Origin: Lineus longissimus
Lineage: Eukaryota > Nemertea > Pilidiophora > Heteronemertea > Lineidae
NCBI RefSeq assembly: GCF_910592395.1
Contig: NC_088319.1
Span: 5,394,001 to 5,458,000, forward strand
Length of the DNA: 64,000 nt
Direction of reading: 5' to 3'
Position numbers and translations under genes: made by a program. This document shows, piece after piece, positions 29,958 through 42,040 of the stretch (position 1 is the first letter of the stretch; every line of letters starts with the position of its first letter). The notes under the pieces were generated by a model. It was not told where the DNA came from. It searched no databases and was given only the letters and a program-made list of their open reading frames with translations.

Positions 29958-32900
29958 CGATTTGGTCTCAGGACAGTTGTTGAATCGGTCCAGTATATGG
30001 ATGCTGTGATCGGTAGGTGTAGCTCCTTCATTAGTGTAGTTCCCAATCTGGAGGCTAGGAGTGCTCCTTGCAGTTCGAGTCTGGGGATTGAAAGTACAGG
30101 CTTCAGCGAGGCGACTCTGGTCTTGGCAGCTAACAACGAGTATTCAACTTGGTGGTTCTCAGAAACATAGCGCAAGTAGGCGAAAGCACCAAATCCAGAT
30201 TCAGAGGCATCGGAGAAGGTATGTAGTTGGATACACTCGACTCTGGGGGAGAAGTTCGGGTGATGGCGGGGTAGCTCAAAGGATGACAGATGTTCCAGCT
30301 CTTCCAACCAACATTTCCATTTCAGCTCTGACTGTTCACTCAAAGGCTCATCCCAGGCCAATCCAAATCTTGACAACTCCTGTACTAAGAGCTTGGCGCA
30401 AAAGACAAATGGAGCCAGATAACCGCATGGATCAAATATGGAGCTGACGATGCTGACTACTCCTCTTTTTGTGATGGGTTTGTTCTTGGGCTTCCATTTG
30501 AAGATGAACTTGTCTTCAGTGACTTCCCATTTGAGACCAAGTGTTCGCTGTATATTTGACTCTCCTGTTGCAAAGTCTAAGTCTTGTATTGTTCGTTCAG
30601 ACTTCTCAATGTTCATCAGGAATTGGACGTAATTTGAGAGAAACTTGTGCAGATGGAATCCTCCCCCTTTTAATAAGGCAACTATCTCCTTGGCGAGTTT
30701 CACAGCTTCTGCCACAGTATCGACGGACTTGGCCAGATCATCAACATAGAAGTCACCATTGACGGCATCTATGGCTTCTTTGCTGAACTCATTCCTGTTG
30801 TCATTGGCAGTCCTTTTGAGGGCGTAATTTGCACAAGTCGGCGAATCTGTGGCTACAAAGATGTGGACTAGCATCTTGTATGTATCAGGTGGTCCAGGTT
30901 GATTGATATCTTCTTTCCAGAGGAATCGCAGCGCATCTGAGTCGGCTTCTGACACTCGTACTCTATGGAACATACCCTCCACATCAGCGCATATGGCAAC
31001 CTGGTACAGGCGGAATCGTTGCAGTACCCCAAACAAACTGTTCAATAGATCGGGTCCGGTCATGAGGCGTTCATTAAGTGATGTTCCATTACAGGTGGCT
31101 GCAGCATCAAACACTACACGGACTTTACCGGGCTTGTTGGGATTCAAGACGCTCTGGTGTGGGATATACCAAGTTCTGGGTGTTGACTTCACGGCCTCAT
31201 CAGGTGTGAGTTTCCTAGCAAATCCTTGGCTGACGTAACCATTCAAAGTTTCAGAGTAGAGTTGATTCAGTTCTTCGTCCTTTCTCAGGCACTTTTCCAG
31301 GAGATGATATCGGCGACTAGCTATTTGTCTATTATCAGGAAGTGGTACAGCATCAATGTAGTCTCTCCATAGCATCCCGACCTCGTATTGACCATTCACC
31401 AAGTGGGTTAATTCTTCCATTATCTTCTCAGCTTGCTTGTCTTCTCTGGACAGTGGCTTCTCACCACGGCATGACACACCAAATGATTCTGTGCTCCAAA
31501 ACATTTCGATTTGTTGTTGTAACTGTTGACCATCTCTCCGTAGTAAGTTGACCCTGGCAGCTACATTATCAGTATGGTGTGCATCTGTAACTCCCATCAA
31601 CGACCATCCCAGGGGTGTCTTCACAGCTATGGGTTGATTTTTCCTACCAGTTCTGGTGTCCATCTGGAGATGAGCGTTGATGCCTATCAATATCTGTACC
31701 TCTGACGTTTCGATGTTCGTCAAACCAAGTTCTTTCACATGCTCCCATTTTGACAGGATCCGCTGTGGTGGACACTGGAAAGCATCACTTTCTACCGTCC
31801 AGGCATCATTGATATGGATTACTGGTGAGTCCATCCCTTCAGCAGACCTCAGCTTCAAAGAAACGACTTGTGACGGAGTGGTTGACTCAGCATTCATTGT
31901 AGTGATCTTGAGTTGACGTGTCTTCCCTCGTAAACCAAGATCCCTGGCCAGAGATTGACGTATCACAGTTATCTCACTTGCAGAGTCCATGAGCGCAACT
32001 GTTGGTACCCATCGACCGTTATTTCCACAAGCATATACTTTGACCAGTTGGAAGTGTGCACGCGTAGACTTGACTTGCTTGTCATTGGATGCAATGTTGA
32101 TGGATGCACTCATGGCAGATTTGGAATCCAAATGCAGCAAAGTGTGATGTGCTTGGGCACAGTTGTCTTCTCGGCATCGTAGGCTAGGAGTGCACTGGCT
32201 AACATCATGGGATCGCAAACAGTTGAGGCATAGTTTCTTATCTTGGACTATCTTCCTCCGTTCCTCTGGTCTTCTGTTGACAAACTTGAAGCATCTGTAC
32301 AAGTGATGATTGTCATTGCATAATGGACATACGGACACTGGAAATGGACTTTGGCTCTTTGGTGTTGAACTGTTAGTCTGGGATCGGCCTGACCGGTTTG
32401 ATGACTGAGTTGAAGAAGCTTTATTGGTGTTCTGTTTTTTTTCCCTCCTAGAGACGGCTGGTTTCTCATTTGAGATGACTGGCTTCTCATGTTGGGTGAC
32501 TGGCTTGTCCTTCGGTACTTGGATGGTGGTATTGACTGCTAAGGCTCCTTTGCTGTGTCCTTTATCCCTTTTCCCGGGTTCCACTTTCACAGTGTAAGGA
32601 TTAAACTCAATTTCTACAGATTCTATCAACCAGTCTCTTAGGTCAAACAATGACGGCTCTTTTTTCCTCGACTTGAAGGCTACATGGCGATTCCAAAACC
32701 GGAGTTTGTCCGCTGGAAGACGTTTCGATACCCGGAGTAGCAAATCTGTGCCTTGTAGATCTGAAGTGTAGGTAAGCTGCTGTAAAGTCAGTATGCAATC
32801 ACGTACATCCACGTAGAACTGTCTAAAGGCCATAGGGTTACGTGATGGAACTATGGGTCCTGTGGTTATCTGATCAAGGTAGGCTCTGGCTACTAAGTTG

Positions 32901-33517
32901 CGATGAGCGAAGGCAAGTTTAAGTTCTTGTAGAGCATCTGCATAACAACGTCCGCTATAGCCTATTCCACGAACCATCTGTTGGGCAACTCCTGATACAT
33001 GGGATTGCAACAGGTCCCTCCTTCTGGCGTCGTTGATGCCTGGTTTGGAGTGAACTTGTGTGTGAAACTGTTCCACAAACTTTGGCCAAAGTAATGGGGA
33101 TCCGTCGAAGATAGGGATCTGTGTCGCAGGCAGGCCTCTATCGCTCTCCAATTTCACCAATGCAGCTATCAGATGATCACTAGCGCCTTGATTGGACATT
33201 GACTTCTCAGGGACAACGGTTTCTTGACCCGGGATCAGAGCATCAATCCATGCATCAATAGGTGTAGCTAACGGCAGGTTGACATCAGGTGTAGGTACCC
33301 AGGTTGCTGCATCTGGATTAAGTTGTTGATCCAAACCATAGTTGGAAGTCTGAATCCAATTCTGGACCTGTTCCTGCTTTGGAGCTGTAGGGATATCTGC
33401 AACTGCAACTGGTATGGCATCATGATGAACCTTAGGAAGACTTGCTTCACACAAATCATCTCTGTCTATTGGGTGTGGCGATGAGGTTCTGTGTCCAATT
33501 CTGGGCGATTGGAACAT
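29930..33517 (-). pseudogene. BEL/Pao gag-protease-RT-RNase H polyprotein (1,195 codons open)
   Basis: Longest ORF of the window. Order: capsid-like DUF1759 region (PIFDGSPLLWPKFVEQF), Cys/His knuckles (CPLCNDNHHLYRC, CLNCLRSHDVSQC), an aspartic protease of DUF1758 type (VALMDSASEITVI, about residue 509), RT (KVRVVFDAAATCNGTSLNE, CADVEGMFHRV, DFYVDDLAKSV at about residue 923), and RNase H start (HTFSDASESGFGAFAYL, YWTDSTT), ending at a deletion. These are classic BEL/Pao features. The reading frame is intact over 3.6 kb, so the element is not old, but gag upstream is split by PLE2 and frameshifted. Confidence 0.9.
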
Positions 33518-33846
33518 TCAGACATCTCACACATCGTCTTTATTTTGGTATCGTACAACTGTGCCTTCTGTATTTCAACTTGATTTTTTAAGCGAAGTTG
33601 TAACAGCTCCTCCTGTGCTTTCTGTTCTTCTATCTGAGCTTGCATCTGCACCTGTTCGATTCATCGAGGCAACCTTCGACTCAAGTTTCAAAGAACGACT
33701 ACCACCTGAGGCTCCACCATCGGTTTTAGTTGATTTGCTAACAGTGGTCACAGATTTTAGGTCAGTATCGAGTAACGCCTTCGCGATGTCATTCAGAACA
33801 GCTTCTGCTATGTCGTGTCTGGCCTGCATCCATTCACAGCATTGGC
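33518..33846 (-). pseudogene. BEL/Pao gag, middle part
   Basis: Two overlapping frames carry successive parts of gag: MQARHDIAEAVLNDIAK...SGGSRSLKLESKVAS (33829-33660), then QMQAQIEEQKAQEELLQLRL (33651-33590) up to the polyprotein. The helical, Gln/Glu-rich stretch is the coiled region found before the capsid in BEL gag. Frameshifts lie at about 33660, 33530 and just beside the PLE2 insertion. Confidence 0.65.
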
Positions 33847-33862
33847 GATCTCACCACTATCA
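33847..33862. repeat. PLE2 target-site duplication, left copy
   Basis: CTCACCACTATCA (33850-33862) directly precedes PLE2 and is repeated at 38930-38942; the match extends to 16 bp if GAT is counted, which may instead be the element end. Confidence 0.85.
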
Positions 33863-34888
33863 CTCATTAGCTATAGGAGGTGCAAAAACCTCAAGGATAT
33901 CCTCACAAGAGCTAAAGTTACGCATAAGGACAATGGACATGATACTAGAAATCGTCAATCCAATCAAATGACACTAACATTCGCACCCCAACCCCAAAGG
34001 GGTACAGTTAAGTGCAATTACAATAGATGCAAGAACTGTAAATTCATGAAGATATCTGATCACGTTACAAGCAACATCACCAAACAGAAACATAATATTA
34101 AGCAAAGGATAAGTTGCAACTCGGAAGGGGTCATTTACCTCATTGAATGCACCAAATGTGGTATACAATATGTAGGCCAAACATCCAGGAAATTGAAAGC
34201 TAGACGCAACGAACACTGATCAGATATCTCCAGGAATAAACAAACTTCGGTTGCTAATCACTTTAACTCCAAAGGACACAATCATGTCGATCACATGAAA
34301 GTCTACGGACTAGAAAAACTCCCCATAGCGCAATGCAACGAAAATCGTCTGCTAGAACGCGAGTCTTACTGGATCTATACACTTCGGTCCGCCAGACCTC
34401 TTGGTCTAAACATAATGAACCAACTGGTCTCTGTAATTGAACACTGTGCATAATACTTACTTCCCGTAGTCGTCCCGATGGCGTTTAATGCACTATCTCT
34501 CCCGTATTCATGATTTTATTATCATTTTTATATGCACTTTTGCATCATTTACTTTGTACTTGATCCGCCATCCTGTCAATCACATCACGTGACTTCGGAC
34601 TCGGAGATACTCCGGAAACTCCCTAAGCGTAAACTCAACAGTGCCTTCACCTTTGACCCCTGCCCTCCGGCCAATCAATGACTTTGTTTATTTTAGATAT
34701 CAACAAATAGACACGTGGACAGGGAGTCCTGGTTTTTAATGACGTCCGTCATCATCCTCACGTCTTCTGTTGTACTTATATATAAACATATATTTCCTGT
34801 CTGTACATTAGACTTTGAAAAAGGATTCAAAATATCCGAAACGTCGTCTTTACAACGTTGTAGTGGTGTTTTTTTTATCAATCTTGAT
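33863..34888 (+). repeat. PLE2 5' pseudo-LTR (GIY-YIG part plus 3' flank)
   Basis: Starts in the middle of the coding region (LISYRRCKNLKDILTRAK), includes the GIY-YIG core (VIYLIECTKCGIQYVGQT) with a TGA replacing a codon after ARRNEH, stops at 34451-34453, and ends with ATCAATCTTGAT. Only a few differences from 37906-38929. In PLEs this copy supplies promoter and ribozyme sequence for the downstream ORF. Confidence 0.9.
34815..34848 (+). ncRNA. Degenerate hammerhead-like motif in PLE2 pseudo-LTR
   Basis: TTGAAAA, a GGAT...ATCC stem, GAAAC and GTCGTC are arranged like a hammerhead core with minimal helix III. CTGANGA is replaced by TTGAAAA, so the match is weak. The equivalent at 38856-38889 has lost one more base. 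Confidence 0.25.
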
Positions 34889-34959
34889 TTCATGGTACAA
34901 CCTACACGCATCCTACGGCAGGATCCGTTGTCTCTGATACAGAACCAAGACCTTCTTCT

Positions 34960-37900
34960 ATGGAATTCCGCCCGAAAGCCGCATTAAAACGGGTTAGGAA
35001 CAACAGGAATTCTTACTTTTCCAGACAGGATACAGACACAGTGGACACAAAGAAATCCAACACCAATTCATCGTCAGACTCATCGGTCTCTTCGAATGAT
35101 CTACAACCGGCACTAAAGAACAGACATGTCATGTCTCACTTAAATAAATCAACGAGCCCAACAAGACCGCACATCAACCTGTTTCCTGGCAGCGCTGCAG
35201 GCACATACCTGGTCAATCCTAACAGTGACACCAACATCAACATGTCGGATTCATACCCAGGTCAAGCCTCCGCCTATCAACAGCAGTCACAAACAGGGCA
35301 ACGGAACAAGCAATCAGAGCCAGAGGAGGAAAACAAATCCCGGCATGAAACACACCAAAAGGAGGATAACGAAAATGGGGGAGGCAACACGCCACCCCAT
35401 CAGGTCAGATTTTTAAACCAACCTCCTCAAGTACCAACCTACGCCTTATGCCATTACGTCCGCATAAAATCTCTAATGGACAAATCAATGAGATATACAT
35501 TGCACAAGGAATACCTCTCAAAATACATGGACAAACACATTATCCTACCGGGCTTCACCATCAAAATGGAGCCCTCCCTCTGCCAAGAGAATGAAGACTT
35601 CGTCTCACAATGGGGGTCCATTTTGACAGACACATCCTGCAAATTAATGGTACTCCTCCTAAGACATATTGATGAAAGCCTCAATCATCTCAACATGGAC
35701 CTAGATACGGCCAAAGCCAATCTACAAACGTCCATCGATGCCAGACTCTACGCTAGATGTATAGCATGGCTTGAACGTACCATCAACATCCGTAGAGTGG
35801 ACCACATCAATCGAAAGGAACGTAAATTCGATCGCCAATTCAACAGGGAACTGGAGCCAACTGCTCAAACCCGAGGCCTTGGCCCACGACCCGATGAATT
35901 CGACTACACTCCGCCGACCGACAATGGTAGACCTCGCAACAACAACAATAATCCAAGGTCCCGTGATCGCAGCAGAGGTAGACAAACACAGCCAAAAAAC
36001 GGCAAAGGAACCTCCCAAGCACCTCCGAATCGTCGCCCAAGACCAAGATCCAACTCGAGAAATCAACCACAGCGAGGAAGCAACAACAACCAACGCCAGT
36101 ACGGACCAGTTCCATCTCGGCCGCGCAGCCAACCACAGAGACAACAGCACAATCAGGTAGGCCTGGCAACGTCACTCGGGTTGAATCAAAATGCTGTGAC
36201 GATCCTGGGGGGGTTTCATAAACCAACTAGGAGATATATTAGGGGCAAATCAAAATCACTAAAAGCCACTGCCCTCAGAGAAATGAAAAAATCAGTTGTT
36301 AATCTCAGCAATCATAAACTCAATGACAACGAACTTAACCTTCTCAGCAAGGGTCTAAACTTTTGCCCTGCTCCCCCCCACCTATGACAATTACCAACTC
36401 AACCTAGACATGGACGAATATTTGCGCAGATTGAGACTCAAAGAATTTTTCTGCGACGATGATGACGACCCCGATCAAACTGGTACTGAAATCCCTGAGA
36501 ACTTTCCCCTTAGAAAGAAATCCAATTGGACCCCTCCAACTGAACGTAACGCCCACCTGGAGACCTATATTAATACCACATCCATGAACCTCAATAAGGC
36601 CACAGCCAGTAGGTTCCAAGATAACATGACCACTGGTGAAAGACAAGCTCTCAACTCTCTCAAACAGAACAACGACATCACTATCAAAAGAGCTGACAAA
36701 GGTGGAGCCACCGTTGTCCTCAATACCAATGACTATATAGCTGAATGCGACCGACAGTTGTCAGACACGAACTTTTACAGTAAACAACCTACTGACCTCA
36801 CTCGCCGCCATGAGCTACAAACTCAACACTTCATCCAAAAAATGAAGGATGACAATGTCATCATAGATGAGAAGACGTATAAATTTCTTACCCCAACTGA
36901 TTCTAGGACAGCCCAGTTCTACTGTCTCCCTGAGGTCCATAAAAAGGATTATCCTGGGAGATCTATAGTGTCAGGTAATTCAACCGCCACTGAAACACTA
37001 TCTAAATTCGTCGACCAACACCTCAGACCACTGTTGGTAACTCTTGATGTAAAATCATTATACACAACATTTCTCATGACGAAGGTCTCACTGCAATGAG
37101 GCAGTTTCTTAACACTAGACAGAACCCAAGTGTCCCCACTGAGACTGTAGTTAAAGCAGCAGAACTCATCTTGAAGACCAACAACTTTACCTTTAACAAC
37201 GAGCATTATCTACAGACCTCAGGCACAGCCATGGGGACCTCTATGGCCCCCTCCTATGCTAACCTTTTTTTAGGGAAATGGGAAGCTGACTTCTGGGACC
37301 AACAGACTTACAAACCTGAAATGAATAATCGGTTCATCGATGACATCATTATGGTTTGGCTTCATGGCGGAGAGAAACTTGACCAAATCATCAATGAAAT
37401 GAACACCCGACATGCCACCATAAAATTCACTGCTGAAATTAATGAACTCAGCATTCATTTTCTAGATGTCACCGTAAGCCTTAACCAGCAAAACCAACTC
37501 AAAACTGATCTCTTTGTCAAACCCACGGATTGTCATAGCTATCTACATTCATCCTCTTGTCACCCAGGCCATACCAAACGTGGAATAGCCTATAGCCAAG
37601 CCATCCGTATTCGCAGGATCTGCTCGGATATTACAGACTTTGATAAACGCTGTGCACATTTGATCAGGATGCTACACATCAGAGGACATAAACTTTTATT
37701 ACTAAAAGATTCTATACAGAAAACGCGTGCTTTGGATAGAAATGACTTGCTCAAAAAACAGGCCACTGCTCAAAACAATGATATCATACCCGTGGTTACC
37801 ACTTTCAACCCTACTCTACCCGATCTCAAGACACTAGTAAACAACAACTGGGACAATTTAGAAAGCTCAGAGAAAATGAGACAATCACTTGGTTCCGCTA

Positions 37901-38496
37901 AACCACTCATTAGCTATAGGAGGTGCAAAAACCTCAAGGATATCCTCACAAGAGCTAAAGTTACGCATAACGACAATGGACATGATACTAGAAATCGTCA
38001 ATCCAATCAAATGACACTAACATTCGCACCCCAACCGCAAAGGGATACAGTTAAGTGCAATTACAATAGATGCAAGAACTGTAAATTCATGAAGATATCT
38101 GATCACGTGACAAGCAACATCACCAAACAGAAACATAATATTAAGCAAAGGATAAGTTGCAACTCGGAAGGGGTCATTTACCTCATTGAATGCACCAAAT
38201 GTGGTATACAATATGTAGGCCAAACATCCAGGAAATTGAAAGCTAGACTCAATGAACACCGATCAGATATCTCCAGGAATAAACAAACTTCGGTTGCTAA
38301 TCACTTTAACTCCAAAGGACACAATCATGTCGATCACATGAAAGTCTACGGACTAGAAAAACTCCCCATAGCGCAATGCAACGAAAATCGTCTGCTAGAA
38401 CGCGAGTCTTACTGGATCTATACACTTCGGTCCGCCAGACCTCTTGGTCTAAACATAATGAACCAACTGGTCTCTGTAATTGAACACTGTGCATAA
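34960..38496 (+). pseudogene. PLE2 RT plus GIY-YIG protein, two frameshifts
   Basis: ATG at 34960. A long basic N-terminal domain (Asn/Arg/Gln-rich, 34960-36200) leads to LSKGLNFCP; a frameshift at seven C's (36373-36379); then IKRADKGGATVVLNTNDY, FYCLPEVHK and LLVTLDVKSLYT; a frameshift near 37067; GTAMGTSMAPSYANLF, RFIDDI, a Cys-rich CNYNRCKNC region and GIY-YIG core VIYLIECTKCGIQYVGQT, and ESYWIYTLR near the end. Compared with PLE1 about 29 residues before LLVTLDV are missing, so RT may be inactive. The stop at 38494 is followed by the 3' pseudo-LTR. Confidence 0.9.
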
Positions 38497-38929
38497 TACT
38501 TACTTCCCGTAGTCGTCCCGATGGCGTTTAATGCACTATCTCTCCCGTATTCATGATTTTATTATCATTTTAATATGCACTTTTGCATCATTTACTTTGT
38601 ACTTGATCCGCCATCTTGTCAATCACATCACGTGACTTCGGACTCGGAGATACTCCGGAAACTCCCTAAGCGTAAACTCAACAGTGCCTTCACCTTTGAC
38701 CCCTGCCCTCCAGCCAATCAATGACTTTGTTTATTTTAGATATCAACAAATAGACACGTGGACAGGGAGTCCTGGTTTTTAATGACGTCCGTCATCATCC
38801 TCACGTCTTCTGTTGTACTTATATATAAACATATATTTTCTGTCTGTACATTAGACTTTAAAAAGGATTCAAAATATCCGAAACGTCGTCTTTACAACGT
38901 TGTAGTGTTGTTTTTTTATCAATCTTGAT
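37906..38929 (+). repeat. PLE2 3' pseudo-LTR
   Basis: Near-identical to 33863-34888. Covers the last 590 bp of the ORF plus 430 bp of 3' flank ending ATCAATCTTGAT, followed by the right target duplication (38930-38942). Confidence 0.9.
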
Positions 38930-39142
38930 CTCACCACTATCATCCATCATCGATACATAAAGTCCATGCGTGCCCCATAACGTTTCTCGGGCAGAGACAA
39001 TATTCTCACTAAGATCACTCAAGGCTGCTTTGGATCGTCTACTCGCGAATGCTTTTATGGTTTTGTTGCACTGCTTTGTTAAAGTGCCAGCTTGTGAAGA
39101 TCGACGAACTTTAATTCGCGATACCATTTCAGCGTTTGCCAT
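38927..39142 (-). pseudogene. BEL/Pao gag N-terminus
   Basis: ATG at 39142-39140. Reads MANAEMVSRIKVRRSS, KQCNKTIKAF, LSDLSENIVSARETLWG, MMDDSGEI and then runs into PLE2. The sequence continues, with a frame change, at 33846. The short basic start and Leu-rich helices match BEL gag N-termini. The insertion and target duplication explain the break. Confidence 0.7.
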
Positions 39143-39737
39143 GATGATGATTAAGCAGGGCTTTGGTCAAGGATGGGTATCGCGAATGAGTTGCAGACCG
39201 GTACTAAGAGTCAATGATTAAATTTTAAATTTTTGAAAATGTTCGAAAAGGGTTAATCTAAATTTTAGAAAAGGGTTAAGTCCAATTTAAGAAAAGGGTT
39301 AAGTACAAGAGCAATGTATTAATGCACAATGCAAATAAACTATGACCTACAAATTTAGAATCGAAATAGGTACAAGGTCAAATAATTACCCCATAACAAG
39401 AAACCACTTCACACAAAAAGGGTTAAGGAGTGTAATATATTTTTGCCCAAGTCAACTAAATTGTCACCGATAAATTTTAAAATTTGAAATAGGTATGAAG
39501 TTCAAATAATTACTGAAATAAGTAACAACCTTACTTCAAATAACTATTCAAACATGAAACAAATGTAGGTCAGATGATTACCCAAACAATAATCAAATTT
39601 ACGTCTTGTACGTGATGAGTACAATAGAATTTATAAAGGAGAAAAAGGATAATTTAGATATTTATATTTTAATATACTATGAACAAACTAGTACATGCAT
39701 GTGTGCATAGTAAAAATGCACAGCATACATGTACATA
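39143..39737. other. BEL/Pao 5' region with short repeats
   Basis: Noncoding. GAAAAGGGTTAA occurs three times at a 23-bp period (39245, 39268, 39291), and an 85-bp segment at 39606-39692 matches 27634-27718 (candidate LTR remnant). I could not identify a primer binding site. Confidence 0.5.
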
Positions 39738-40777
39738 AATGAAATGGCCAGGGCCATTGTGCTCACCTCATGTGGAGGAAAGATGGATAAAGAGCATGGT
39801 ATTGTGTCATGTAGTGTTAGGTTTGATGTAGGTCCAAGCAATTACAATTTCCCCAAAATGGCCAATTTACAGTACATTCGACCTCTGTGACCTTGAAAAG
39901 TAGGTCAAATCAAAGAAGACCCGGGTGACACATTGAATGATTGTTAGAATTAGATGTACCTATGATATAAAATTGGTGCCAATCGGGCAAGTCATTACTA
40001 GGAATAATGGAATTTTGAAGAATTTAGGATTTGGCCCCCTCCCTGGAGGCCAAACGGCAAATCAGATCGCACCAAACTTCGGTACCTGAGATCACCTGAC
40101 CAAGGGGTACATGTGTACTTAATTTGTGATCAATAGTCATTGCAGTTAAGAAACATGCCATAGTTACGGCCTGACAGCGAATTTACGCCATTTGACCTCT
40201 GTGACCTTGACAAGAAGGTCAAATTAAAAACCTGTGTGACATATACTGTATGGTGGTTAGATGTACCCATGATATCAAATTGGTGGCAATCGGGCAAGAA
40301 GTTAAGGAATAATCACATTTTTAAGGTTTTTGGATTTTGCCCCCTGGTGGTCAAGTGGTGAATCATATTGGACCAAACTTCGGTCCCTGAGATCACCTGA
40401 CTAAGGGGTAAATGTGTATCAAATTTGGTATCAATAGTCATTGCAGTTTAGAAACGTGCCATCGTTACATCCTAACGGCCAATTTACACCATTTGACCTC
40501 TGTGACCTTGAAAAGGAGGTCAAATCAAAAACCCGGAGGATATATGATGCACCTTTGCTAGAAGTACCTACCAAATTTTATTCAAAATTTTCCGACTACT
40601 ATTAAGGGAGATATTGCATATTTTCACTTTTAACGTTTGGCCCCCTGGTGGCCAAACCATGAAACGAATCGGACCGAAACTTGGTCTCCAAGGTGTCATT
40701 ACATAAGGGTACATGTGTACCAAGTTTCAACTCAATAGCTCTAACAGTTACGAAACGTGCCCTGCTAACGGACGACG

Positions 40778-40821
<44 letters not shown>

Positions 40822-40872
40822 ACGACGGACGCCACGGTATGGGATAAGCTCACCTCTGCTAAGAGGTGAGCT
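39738..40872 (-). mobile_element. Family A repeat, copy 2
   Basis: Minus-orientation copy with both hairpin ends (AATGGCCAGGGCCATT at left, GAGGTGAGCT then AAAAA at right) and about 45 bp of GAC/CGT microsatellite near 40778-40824. CTCF-like sites lie at about 40335-40357 and 40635-40657. Arginine-rich ORFs across the microsatellite are artefacts. Confidence 0.9.
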
Positions 40873-42040
40873 AAAAAGAGATACACTACATGCTGTGTGT
40901 AGACTACACAAGGTACAACATCTAGTGCATTTACTAGGGAAGGTGACTAATAAGTTGACTGATTAAAAGGTTTAGAAAAAGTAGTTGTAATTACCCTATA
41001 ATTTAATTGACTCTTAGAATCCCTGTGGCATACTTGTAGTAAGTACCACAGGGAGTTCTGGTTGTAAATTTGATGTGGAAATGGGGATATTTTAGGTTTT
41101 TGTTATAGACAATTTTGGAAATGTGTAATTCAAGATGGCTCCAGTCTGCAACTGAAGTCAACAGATGGCAGCACTAGAAAGTTTAGGAATAGGGATCATA
41201 GGTGTCAGCACATGTAGTGAAGCATAAATAATAGAGAGGTTTAGACAGATTGACCAGTCACCAACACGTATATAGCTAGGCTACACAATTCAGTTGTTTT
41301 CACTGCTGTTACCAATGTAATTTTCCGACTTCGCTGTCCGTTGTGTCTCTCGTCCTTGACCCTCGTCTCGTTCTATGGTCAGCTGATTGCGCAGCAAAGG
41401 TAAACAATGAACACGAACACCTAATTAAATAATGGTATAACTGTATTTACCTTTTTACACGTTCTCTAATTCCTCTAAACCTCTTCGAATATTCACTTCT
41501 AAATCTCAATGGACACTGGAGCTGATCAGCTGGCTTGGAAACTGTCCTTGACTGTTGTGAGAGCTGCCCTTTATATACAGGCAACAATGCAGCCTCCAGC
41601 AGCCTGGATACGGTTACCAACGCAAACCCTGTTGTAGTGCAGCAACAACAAACCTTAACCTGAGTGGGCAATTTAGCCAAATTAACCAAAGACACTTATA
41701 TTGAAATATACTACAGTTGGCATCTTCGAGTTTGAACAAACCGTTCACCGGGTAGAGACATCTTGCGGCTGAGTACTTATCTATCTCCATCAGAGTTGGC
41801 ATATTAAAGTTGGAATCATGTCCATCAGAGTTGGCACTATTATAGAGTTGGAGCGTAACACCGTACTTCGTACAAAAGTGCGCCAACTTCAGAAGCAAAA
41901 TTAACAATAAAGACGCCTGAAATAAATGTCGTGGCATATATGCAGTGAATCAGCAGATGTCAAAATACTCAGAGAAGCACAATTTTGGATGAAAATACAA
42001 AAGTGTTGTGTGCTTCAGGCCTGAAGGTTATCCGTTTCGT
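40873..42040. other. Unassigned spacer
   Basis: No gene supported. Two minus-strand ORFs (41447-41695, 41614-41937) have no recognised motif. A short repeat, TCCATCAGAGTTGGCA, occurs at about 41787 and 41821. Confidence 0.4.

Larger units (their letters stand above)
33863..38929 (+). mobile_element. Penelope-like element PLE2 with pseudo-LTR structure
   Basis: A truncated upstream copy (33863-34888, the 3' part of the ORF plus 3' flank) precedes a fuller copy in the same orientation, which ends with the same 1,025 bp (37906-38929). This partial tandem form is the pLTR arrangement known for Penelope-like elements. A 13-bp target duplication flanks the whole unit, showing that it inserted as one piece. 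Confidence 0.9.
27634..39692 (-). mobile_element. BEL/Pao LTR retrotransposon interrupted by PLE2
   Basis: Composite minus-strand element: integrase 28422-29957, polyprotein 29930-33517, gag 33518-33846 and 38927-39142, with a 5,067-bp Penelope-like element at 33863-38929 inside gag. Outer limits are provisional: an 85-bp segment starting TGTACGTGATGAGTAC occurs at both 27634 and 39606 and may mark LTR remnants. Confidence 0.75.

Noticed and set aside
35722-36226. Long minus-strand ORFs antisense to PLE2 (Cys/Leu-rich)
   Set aside because: Antisense of the Asn/Arg/Gln-rich N-terminal region of PLE2, where biased codons keep the reverse frame open; no motif of their own.
41447-41937. Two overlapping minus ORFs of about 80-107 codons
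   Set aside because: No domain, no codon or splice evidence, in sequence that otherwise looks like spacer.
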